Source: Mytilus edulis (lineage: Eukaryota; Mollusca; Bivalvia; Mytilida; Mytilidae). Taken from it: a stretch of 64,000 bases of DNA. Where the stretch lies: NCBI RefSeq assembly GCF_963676685.1, contig NC_092348.1:17707386-17771385 (forward strand), given 5' to 3'. The position numbers were made by a program, and so were the translations under genes. The notes beneath the pieces were generated by a model, which ran no database searches, was not told where the DNA came from, and was given only the letters and a program-made list of their open reading frames with translations. This document shows, one piece after another, positions 14,346-23,155 of the stretch (position 1 is its first letter; every line of letters starts with the position of its first letter).

Positions 14346-17153
14346 ATTTGATAGTTAATCGATGAAAAATAACACAAAGGCGCTTCTGAACCGTATATTG
14401 TCCCTAAAGATAACAAAAATTCGTAAATGTATGGCTATTACAAAATCAATCGTTTCTGTAGCAACATTCGCCCCTTTACATTTGGGACTGGCAGTGCAGA
14501 TACATCATGCATATGCATATGGGAATATGGGTCACGAACATTGATCGAAACTTTGTACTCACATTTCTTTTGTGTTTCCTATGCAAAGGGAAGACTATAT
14601 CTGACGAGTTTGACCAAATCATGACGGTATTTACGCTCCAGATAGCATTTGTACTAAAAAAAACTTTGTTTGCTTTGAACAAACTCTGTCCTGCGCCGAA
14701 CTTGTTCTTACAAAAAAGGGAAGTGTCTTGTAATGCTAATACGCGTACTGAATCCGCATATGATGACTAAGAGATTGATTCATGTCCTTATTTTATGAAT
14801 ACTTGAGCTATTGTGTGTCGCTTTTAAAAGTTATATAAGGATCATGACTGAATTTGAATTATAACATTAGAAAATTGGCATTGCATTGTATAATTTTTCA
14901 TCCTTCCCTTAAAAAATCAATGAATTAACTTTTTTACCACGATTATCCTACTAAAAAAATGTTCATGCACCAAACTGACTTTGTTTTACACTCAATTTTT
15001 TTTAAACCTCGCATTCGCCTCGGGTGACTTTAGTATATTTTGTGTTATTACTGCTCTGTCCAGACTTTACAAATACACAATATGTATTTATCTATAACTA
15101 GATACTAATTTTCACAAAAGACAAAACCTTTAAGATGCAAAATTAAAAACACTGTTTCAGCGCTTGAATTTTGTTTTTTTCAAAGATAGAAAAAATATTG
15201 AAATAATTTGATAAACTGGCGTTTTATACTTTAGAAAATAATTCTGTAATATACTATAGTGAAATACTATACACAATATTAAAGTTTATGGATGTGAAAA
15301 GGTCAAGGCCACTTCTCCTTTTGCTATGTCTTAAATGGAAAAAAATCAGAAGGTTCCAAATCAACGCCATTTTGTAATGGCAGCTCTTCATATAATTAGT
15401 AAAATTTGTCGTTTTAACATCGTTTATAGCATATGCTCATGATTGAATCGTTTTTGTAGCATTTTATTGAATAAATATCAGAATATTTCTCCTTTTTGTT
15501 CTTGTGTTTGAAATATTGATATTTTTAGGTCTGACCTTTGACCTCAATTTCACAAAATTGTGACCACTCTGGATTTTTACGACCCAACTTTTCTTATTGT
15601 ACACGTTGTCCTCTTTCCATCGATATATAATTTAGGTGTGTGTTCTTCCGGACCATTAAAGTTTTAAAAAATGAACTCTGGTTGCAGTACTATAACAAAT
15701 TACAATGTACATCAACCAGGAGGGACATTTTCCAACACCGTTTTTTTTTTAAATTTCATTCTTATTATCGAGGTGGAAAGACCTTCAATTGTTCTCTGAA
15801 GAATTGTTTTTTTAATCATTATAATTATTATTCAATTATTATTATTATTAATTTCTATTTTTTTTTGGTTACACATACAGACAACAATTGAAAAGAGTAC
15901 TTGTGTAATTTGTTGTTGTCTGTATTATACTCTGTTTCCACATATTTCAATCGTATTTTCATTTATAACAAGGAGGCCATTATACATCCATAAAGCAATG
16001 TTAAGAAGAACGTCGGCATTGTTTTTTGCTTCTTGATTTTCTAGAAAATAGTTTTCTTGTACAACCTGATTTAGGTTTTGTAAGGAGTTCTGACATTGTA
16101 TGTCATTTTTCATACGATATTTACAAAGAAAATTCAGGAAATGTGCATATGCCGGAAATGAAAACCGACCTGATATGTGCTTCACTTTCCTTTGTAGTTC
16201 ATCTGGTACTAAATTAGAATTATGAACAAAAGGCACATCATCTAGAAACATTATTTTAAACAGTTGAACAAGGACTAAGTATTCAGCGACTTGGAATGAA
16301 CATCTTATATATTCATGACGCGGGAGAGTTTTTCGGGTGTAAATTTTGATATAGAATATCTGATGATGTGTAAAGCTTTACTGTATTGTTTTGTCTTATA
16401 GAAAAATGAAGCTAATATTAACCATCCGAATAAAGCGTCATGATAGATGCTCTGCAGCAGAGTACTTAGACAGGAATTGTATTGCTTGTATCGGTATTGA
16501 TTACCACTTATTGCAAATGTCAGCGGAATGGACTGGCCATATCCTGTACCACACATGGACATGTAATATATATAGAAGTACTTTATTGACGGTTTTTTCC
16601 AACTAACTATCTGCTGTATTTCTTTATTAAACATTTTCCAGTATAATGCTCCAAAAATATAAGGAGACATGTTAACATTTGCTATAGCCAATGAAGAGGA
16701 ATTAAGGGTTTTTTCAACTGCATTTACATAGTTTATTACATGGTACCCCGTTCCATATGAAGATTCCACATTGATTTCTGAAAGTTATATGTCTGATTTG
16801 AAAAAGATGCATCGCCAACCACTTCTATATAATGTATACAGTCTCTCTAGGAGTATTTCACGAGCGCGTCCCTCTATTTTATTCTCAAACATGTTGTTCT
16901 CTGGAATGAAGTAATGCAAGCAAACTTAATACTCAACACAATAAATCAGTCTGCTAAAACAATGTATGAAACAAGGTATAAGATTATCCGGTGTCCATTC
17001 GGATTTTGGTAGTTCTTCTGATATCCAGAAGATAATTGTTTTTAGGAAATATGAACATAACAAATCTTTACATTCAGGGTAATTAGCTATTACATGTTTC
17101 AACCGAATTTTTAAGAGTACATAACATAAAATTTGAGTGTGTTTTAATGAATA

Positions 17154-17518
17154 TATAACCGGGAGTTTTCCGTGTTATAGTTATTCAAAGACGGAATACC
17201 AATACTTTAAACTTTATTAGCAAGGTCCGGACAGTACCAGACCTAAGACCTAAACTGACTACAAAATAACATACAAAAGCATATATAAAAAACAGTTACT
17301 ATAGAAAAGGATTAGTGTCCAACGGATTAACTTGTCATGGACTGGTCAGAGTGATTTCCATCACGACAAACATATATTTAACAATAGAATTAATTAGACA
17401 CAAAGAAATGTAAAAGGTTTGATAAAAGGATTAATAAATTGTCACTATAGCACTTAAAATATATTGTCTGAACTTGATTTATATCTAAGTCCTAATTGTC
17501 CAAATCTTCCTGGTTATA
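17154..17518 (-). repeat. Terminal direct repeat, downstream copy
   Basis: Nearly identical to 18527-18891 (three visible differences, all within the first 40 bases). On the minus strand it follows a moderately purine-rich stretch just before the repeat (GGTGGAGTAGTGGCG), which could act as a polypurine tract. Confidence 0.8.
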
Positions 17519-17570
17519 TTCGCCACTACTCCACCTAAACTCGGTCTCCGAGTTGGCCGAATGAATTTTG

Positions 17571-18449
17571 TTATCGTCGTGGGTATCCTCCTCCACGCCG
17601 ATGATGTTGCTGCGAATTGCCACGCGAGCAAATTGCAAGGGTCGAACGCACACCTCGGTTTGAATGTTTTATATCTAGATGTTGAATCTCGTGTCTACTG
17701 TTTACGTTCTCTTCCCTCAGTCTCTGAAATTCGCCTTCCATATCATTTAAGATGCGATTGTAGTGCATGTCAGTATTTTTAAACTCCATTGTTAAGCGTT
17801 GTCTGGCGTTGGTTAAATTTAGGTTTTCCTCTTTCAAACGCACTATTTCCTTCTCAAAATTTTCAGTTCTACTTGCATGTTCGGCTAACTCATGTTCGAT
17901 CTTTTGAATTGTCCGGCCATGTTCTAAACGTTCCAAATTTACTTTGTCCAAATTGTTCCTTAATATCACATTATCTTTCACTACGGTATCCAATTTTGAA
18001 TTTTCACACTTGAGTATACTGATTTCTTTGATGAAGTTTCGGTTAGACTCTTCCAACTTGTTTAGGTGTTGTTTCACGGATTCGTCCTGTACGGAGCACG
18101 CAAATGAAGAGATTTCCTTGTCCTCAAGTCCTTGAAACGGAAATTGAGACATTTGTTTCTTCTCAATAAACGTTCTCATTCGATCGCTGTCTCTTTGGAT
18201 TTTGGATTTCGACTTTTTCTTCGGTTTTCGGATTTCACATGACTTAACGTGAAAATTGCACATACGGGCAAAATGTCCATGATGTCTGCACTTGTAACAA
18301 TAAGCGTTAACTGCATAACACTGATGGTAGGTGAAAACGTTCAATGTCTTACCGCAATATTTGCACAGAAAGTCCAAACAGGTATCTGCTTTTCTCAACG
18401 GAAACGGATGTCCATTTCTGCAAGGCTGGAAATTCCAGGATCCTTCCAT
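17571..18449 (-). CDS. Gag-like zinc-knuckle and coiled-coil protein of the retroelement
   Basis: This ORF of 292 residues is intact and is the only one in the element. Residues about 10-65 are rich in Cys and His and include CYKCRHHGHFARMC, a C-X2-C-X4-H-X4-C zinc knuckle of the retroviral nucleocapsid type, preceded by a second C-X2-C cluster (CKYC). A lysine-rich stretch (about 75-85, KPKKKSKSKIQR) follows. Residues about 115-265 are heptad-like, rich in Glu, Leu, Lys and Asn, and predict a long coiled coil. The tail is Arg-Gly rich (RRGGGYPRR). In a usual Gag the knuckle sits at the C-terminus; here the order is reversed. The protein may bind and package the element's RNA and self-assemble through the coiled coil, but that is inference. 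I know no named family with this architecture. Confidence 0.65.
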   Translation of the reverse strand: MEGSWNFQPCRNGHPFPLRKADTCLDFLCKYCGKTLNVFTYHQCYAVNAYCYKCRHHGHFARMCNFHVKSCEIRKPKKKSKSKIQRDSDRMRTFIEKKQMSQFPFQGLEDKEISSFACSVQDESVKQHLNKLEESNRNFIKEISILKCENSKLDTVVKDNVILRNNLDKVNLERLEHGRTIQKIEHELAEHASRTENFEKEIVRLKEENLNLTNARQRLTMEFKNTDMHYNRILNDMEGEFQRLREENVNSRHEIQHLDIKHSNRGVRSTLAICSRGNSQQHHRRGGGYPRR

Positions 18450-18526
18450 ATTGTTGCTTCTGAAGTTATTTATTTGCTAGTTTGGGGGAACTAGCTCGGA
18501 TCGTGCCGCGGGTACCTCAACCAATA

Positions 18527-18891
18527 TATAACCGGGCGTTTTCCGTGTTATAGTGATGCAAAGACGGAATACCAATACTTTAAACTTTATTAGCAAGGTC
18601 CGGACAGTACCAGACCTAAGACCTAAACTGACTACAAAATAACATACAAAAGCATATATAAAAAACAGTTACTATAGAAAAGGATTAGTGTCCAACGGAT
18701 TAACTTGTCATGGACTGGTCAGAGTGATTTCCATCACGACAAACATATATTTAACAATAGAATTAATTAGACACAAAGAAATGTAAAAGGTTTGATAAAA
18801 GGATTAATAAATTGTCACTATAGCACTTAAAATATATTGTCTGAACTTGATTTATATCTAAGTCCTAATTGTCCAAATCTTCCTGGTTATA
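18527..18891 (-). repeat. Terminal direct repeat, upstream copy
   Basis: Upstream repeat in the element's reading direction. On the plus strand both copies are preceded by AATA (17150-17153 and 18523-18526), and AATA also follows this copy at 18892-18895. The repeat may therefore really be 369 bp. Confidence 0.8.
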
Positions 18892-19172
18892 AATATATTA
18901 AAAGTTTTTCTCCAACCGAAAAAGATATTCGTCATTCTATATTTTCTTTTAGTGATCCCTTAACCCCGACTGGGACAAAAGGAACCCCATGTTTTATAAT
19001 ACTTTGTTTCAGATCATTTCCCGGCCACTCTTTATTTGATCGTCTTGTCCACTCCATTGCCGGTTATATTCAAAATTTTACAGTGAAAGCATAATGCTAA
19101 GTCAACTGTTCCATCCTTGTCAGATACACATGGCCCATGAATTTTAGTACATTTACCAAACAAGAAGTTTCG

Positions 19173-22008
19173 TTTGAAAAATTCACTCGATAAATAATAG
19201 TTACCATTTATTTCGCAACATGCACGATTAAAGCACCGACCGCAATGAAATAGTTGCAACTTAGTAAAACCAGGCTTAACATCGTCTGTTTCCATTGTAA
19301 AATATTTTTGATCGAATTTAAATCGGGTGTAACATTTCCAAACACCTCAGTAAAATGTAGTACATACATCATATCTAAATCGCTACCTTTCATCTCAATC
19401 CCTTCTCCATAACTTCCACTGGTGATATCGGTCGAAAACTCGGTACATTTGTACTTGATACATTGTCCCGGATAGTATTCAGCAATCTTATTATTTTCAG
19501 ATGATTTTCTGTTCCAACTATGTTATGACACAAATAACGATACAGTGCCATTGAAGACTTTTTTGTAATTATTTGGTCTAAAACCAAAAGATAGAATTTA
19601 ATGATTAAACTATCTTGGCAATAACATGCCGGTGACACAACGTTAGAATAGTCTATTTATCATGATTATTCAATAGGTGTTATTTTCTCTTGAAATATGT
19701 GAAATAACTAGAGAAAAAAAACGGCGGGAGCACTGCTAGAAGACTATTTGGTTTTTTTATTGTGATACACAGCGTGCGTTCGTGTTTAGTTTGACATTTC
19801 CTCCTCCATAGGAGTTCGAATGTTCAATTAGTAGCCTCTGTCTCTGTGTTTCACAAGTGGTTGTAGAAAAGAAGAAATAACTCAGAGAAGAAAAAAACAA
19901 CCTAGAACACTGATGACTAAAACATTTTTCAGCTAATCTGTCGTATTGTTTTATTTTCGAAAGGTGCTAGTCAAGTTCTGTCTCTGTGTCTTACGGGTGC
20001 TCCAATAACAGAGGAAATAACTAAGAAAAGACAATCTTCAGTGGTGCGAGTTTGGTGCGAGTTTGTAGTATTTAATTTCGAGTGGTACGAGAACTCAGTC
20101 TGTCTCTGTGTAACACGAAGCGAAGAAAAACAGTAAAAGTAAGTAGAAAATTTTCTTTTTTTAGAATTCTTAGTACTATGTAATGTATTGCACGGAAGGA
20201 ACTGAAACATAATCTATATCCTGCAAGAAGAAGCAGTCGTTTTCCGTGTTCTGTTTCCTCAAACACCCCGCCCCAGTTTTCCGTTTTGCAGATTTTTAGG
20301 CTTCATATGCACATTTCTGGATGACAAACTACTTTAGACGACTACGTATCATTTATATAGAAATGAATTCCTATTATGGAATTTAACCAAATATCAGCTT
20401 CTTACTTAAAATTCATTTGTTTTAAAATAAGTTTTTCATCAAAATATAAATTGTCGCTCGGGGTTTCCGATTTTGCATCTCAAGGGGTAGAGGCTTTTGA
20501 TAAAAATCGAATATTTTTGCATATAGATCGGTCTTTATCTGATAAATTTAAGTTCAAACACATCTACTATATTTGATAATATATAACTAATTTGAAAAAT
20601 TCACTCGATAAATAATAGTTACCATTTATTTCGCAACATGCACGATTAAAGCACCGACCGCAATGAAATATTTGCAACTTAGTAAAACCAGGCTTAAAAT
20701 CGTCTGTTTCCATTGTAAAATATTTTTGATCGAATTTAAATCGGGTGTAACATTTCCAAACACCTCAGTAAAATGTAGTACATACATCATATCTAAATCG
20801 CTACCTTTCATCTCAATCCCTTCTCCATAACTTCCACTGGTGATATCGGTCGAAAACTCGGTACATTTGTACTTGATACATTGTCCCGGATAGTATTCAG
20901 CAATCTTATTATTTTCAGATGATTTTCTGTTCCAACTATGTTATGACACAAATAACGATACAGTGCCATTGAAGACTTTTTTGTAATTATTTGGTCTAAA
21001 ACCAAAAGATAGAATTTAATGATTAAACTATCTTGGCAATAACATGCCGGTGACACAACGTTAGAATAGTCTATTTATCATGATTATTCAATAGGTGTTA
21101 TTTTCTCTTGAAATATGTGAAATAACTAGAGAAAAAAAAAAACGGCGGGAGCACTGCTAGAAGACTATTTGGTTTTTTTATTGTGATACACAGCGTGCGT
21201 TCGTGTTTAGTTTGACATTTCCTCCTCCATAGGAGTTCGAATGTTCAATTAGTAGCCTCTGTCTCTGTGTTTCACAAGTGGTTGTAGAAAAGAAGAAATA
21301 ACTCAGAGAAGAAAAAAACAACCTAGAACACTGATGACTAAAACATTTTTCAGCTAATCTGTCGTATTGTTTTATTTTCGAAAGGTGCTAGTCAAGTTCT
21401 GTCTCTGTGTCTTACGGGTGCTCCAATAACAGAGGAAATAACTAAGAAAAGACAATCTTCAGTGGTGCGAGTTTGGTGCGAGTTTGTAGTATTTAATTTC
21501 GAGTGGTACGAGAACTCAGTCTGTCTCTGTGTAACACGAAGCGAAGAAAAACAGTAAAAGTAAGTAGAAAATTTTCTTTTTTTAGAATTCTTAGTACTAT
21601 GTAATGTATTGCACGGAAGGAACTGAAACATAATCTATATCCTGCAAGAAGAAGCAGTCGTTTTCCGTGTTCTGTTTCCTCAAACACCCCGCCCCAGTTT
21701 TCCGTTTTGCAGATTTTTAGGCTTCATATGCACATTTCTGGATGACAAACTACTTTAGACGACTACGTATCATTTATATAGAAATGAATTCCTATTATGG
21801 AATTTAACCAAATATCAGCTTCTTACTTAAAATTCATTTGTTTTAAAATAAGTTTTTCATCAAAATATAAATTGTCGCTCGGGGTTTCCGATTTTGCATC
21901 TCAAGGGGTAGAGGCTTTTGATAAAAATAGAATATTTTTACATATAAATCGATCTTTATCTAATACCTTTTCGTTCAAACACATCTTCTATACTATGATT
22001 ACACATTA
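19173..22008. repeat. 1418-bp tandem duplication
   Basis: 19173-20590 and 20591-22008 are nearly identical for about 1.35 kb, with only scattered substitutions and a longer A run in the second copy. The last 70 bases or so diverge: the end of copy 1 (20518-20590) instead matches, in inverse orientation, 23046-23118. The unit contains the first part of the Mab-21 pseudogene and its 5' flank. Frames listed on the minus strand around 19971-20266 recur exactly in the second copy and show no domain. Confidence 0.9.
20591..21056 (-). pseudogene. Second, truncated copy of the Mab-21-like pseudogene
   Basis: Duplicate of 19173-19638. It carries the LYRYLCHNIVG start and the GSDLD motif, including the same frameshift near the STN codons, so the damage predates the duplication. 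It stops abruptly at the 20590/20591 junction, inside the stretch that follows METDDVKPGF, and has no downstream half. Confidence 0.75.
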
Positions 22009-23155
22009 CAAACTGAAGGTACTTTATTTTGCCTGTTTTAGTCTTATAAAACATGTGTTTTTTATTTCATAAAAAGTAAAAAATGACTCAAAATATTTGT
22101 AAAGCTGGAAAATGATTTCTTTTCCTTTTCAGTTACTATCATTGTTAGAAAAAAGTCACGACTGTGGCTCAATTCAAGACACATGTAGGAAAATTACAGA
22201 GCAGACATCCATAATAGATTTGCCCGAAGCCACCAACAGTCAAAGTTTATAACCAGCTTCCTTTCAAAACTCGTGAACGCCACTAAAAGCACTCACTCCA
22301 AAACGAGCTCGATTACTCTCTCAAATGGAACACTCACCGGCATCTTTAACATAAAATGATAATACAGCTTCAAGGAGACCTGAAGACGATGACACTACTA
22401 TTCTTAACAATTTCAAAACAGAGATCCAAAATCTTAAAAAACTTAATCTGGCTGCTGATTCCTATCTTTTATCCAAATGGTAAAAAAAAAATTTCCTTTA
22501 GACAATATTTCTCTCACAATAATTCTTTTCTGTGAGACGGTCAGATTTTTATTAAAAAGAATAACATCAGAAATGTGGTTTCTAGAAACAACAAAGAGGT
22601 TTTGGAAAACTAACTACAGACTTTTTCACGGTAAATTTTCATATTTTATGAAGAACAAAAAATATCATTTGATGTAAAGGATGCCGGTAAGTGTTTCATT
22701 TGAGAGCGTTATCGAGTTCGTTTTTGAGTGAGTGCTTTTTGTGGTGTGTACGAGTGCTTTTGAAAGGAAACTGGTGATGACTGACTTCGATGAAGTTTGA
22801 CTGTTGCCTGATGGCTCCGAGCAAATCTTTTATGGATGTCTGCTTTGAGAATTTCCTCCATGTTTCTGTGCATTGAGCCATAGCCGTGACTTTTTCTGAC
22901 CATGATAGTAACTGAAAAGGAAAAGAAATCATATTCCGGCTTGAAAACAAAATATTTTGAGTATTTTTTTTTTTTACTTTTCATGAAATCAAAATCACAT
23001 GTTTTATAAGACTACAAAACAGGCTAAACGAAGTACCTTTAGTTAGTTATATATTATCAAATATAGTAGATGTGTTTGAACTTAAATTTATCAGATAAAG
23101 ACCGATCTATATGCAAAAATATTCTATTTTTATCAAAAGCCTCTACCCCTTCACA
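21890..23155. repeat. Large imperfect inverted repeat
   Basis: About 21890-22365 on the plus strand matches about 22657-23155 on the minus strand at an estimated 75-90 percent, with a 300-bp spacer. Landmarks in both arms are ATGATTTCTTTTCC, TTTTCAGTTACTATCAT, GCAGACATCCATAA, AAGCACTCACTC and CACCGGCATC. The outer part of the right arm is closest to 20518-20590. Confidence 0.75.
22696..22911 (-). CDS. Possible terminal exon of an unrecognised gene
   Basis: A strong acceptor (TTTCCTTTTCAG) on the minus strand precedes an open frame of 71 codons. It starts LLSWSEKVTAMAQ, continues SKQTSIKDLLGAIRQQSNF, then a basic His/Lys-rich tail, and ends in TGA. The homologous frame in the inverted arm (from about 22133 plus) keeps the same acceptor but meets a stop early, so only this arm could be coding. 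No family is recognised. It could equally be an exon-like fragment captured in the inverted repeat. Confidence 0.25.
   Translation of the reverse strand, partial: LLSWSEKVTAMAQCTETWRKFSKQTSIKDLLGAIRQQSNFIEVSHHQFPFKSTRTHHKKHSLKNELDNALK

Larger units (their letters stand above)
12049..15694. mobile_element. Candidate 3.6-kb DNA transposon with long imperfect TIRs
   Basis: Both ends carry, in inverted orientation and the same order, ATAGTACTGCAAC, then TTTAATGGTCCGGAA.AACACAC, then GGGTCGTAAAAA, then a TGGTCACA..TTTTGT block. On the left these start at 12050 and 12093; on the right they end at 15660 and 15693. The matched zone is about 150 bp at each end, with gaps. No transposase was recognised inside; the interior holds other dispersed repeats (about 12900-13470 and 14215-14345), so it would be non-autonomous and later colonised. 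Confidence 0.5.
17154..18891 (-). mobile_element. Compact LTR-like retroelement carrying one zinc-knuckle ORF
   Basis: Two 365-bp direct repeats (17154-17518 and 18527-18891) differ at only about three positions and enclose 1008 bp. Each repeat has short inverted ends, TATAACC.GG and CC.GGTTATA. On the minus strand, TGG appears four bases after the upstream repeat, followed by TTGAGGTACCCGCGG, a possible primer-binding site. AATA flanks both outer edges. The single ORF (18449-17571) fills most of the interior and no polymerase is present. The insertion interrupts the Mab-21 pseudogene, whose reading frame continues when the element is skipped. This resembles non-autonomous Gag-only terminal-repeat elements, but the termini are not the usual TG..CA. 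Confidence 0.75.
15925..19638 (-). pseudogene. Mab-21/cGAS-like nucleotidyltransferase pseudogene, split by a retroelement
   Basis: Read from about 19578 downwards, the frames carry a LYRYLCHNIVG start, then SGSYGEG followed by GSDLD, the Gly-Ser and acidic motif of the nucleotidyltransferase fold. Next come METDDVKPGF and HGPCVSDKDG. After the inserted element come a helical segment (LLCSYFLKTIIFWISEELP, near 17040) and a TPR-like C-terminal tail (16769-15925). This order matches the large family of bivalve Mab-21-domain proteins, some of which are cyclic-dinucleotide-making innate sensors. It is broken: frameshifts near 19460, 19300, 19060 and 16318, and in-frame stops near 18938, 16926 and 16785. 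The 17154-18891 element separates the two halves, whose frame resumes exactly across the insertion. A splice acceptor (TTTTAG) precedes 19578. The family match is strong; sensor function is inference. Confidence 0.75.

Noticed and set aside
17571-18449. Considered as an ordinary cellular zinc-finger gene
   Set aside because: It is enclosed by near-identical direct repeats and inserted inside another gene's reading frame, so it belongs to the element.
18500-18526. Possible tRNA gene or clear tRNA primer-binding site
   Set aside because: Only a TGG start and a GC-rich stretch are seen; there is no T-arm match, so it is mentioned as a possibility and not annotated separately.
19971-21687. Duplicated minus-strand frames of 64-79 codons
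   Set aside because: Their conservation reflects the recent 1418-bp duplication only; they resemble no protein and overlap in two frames.
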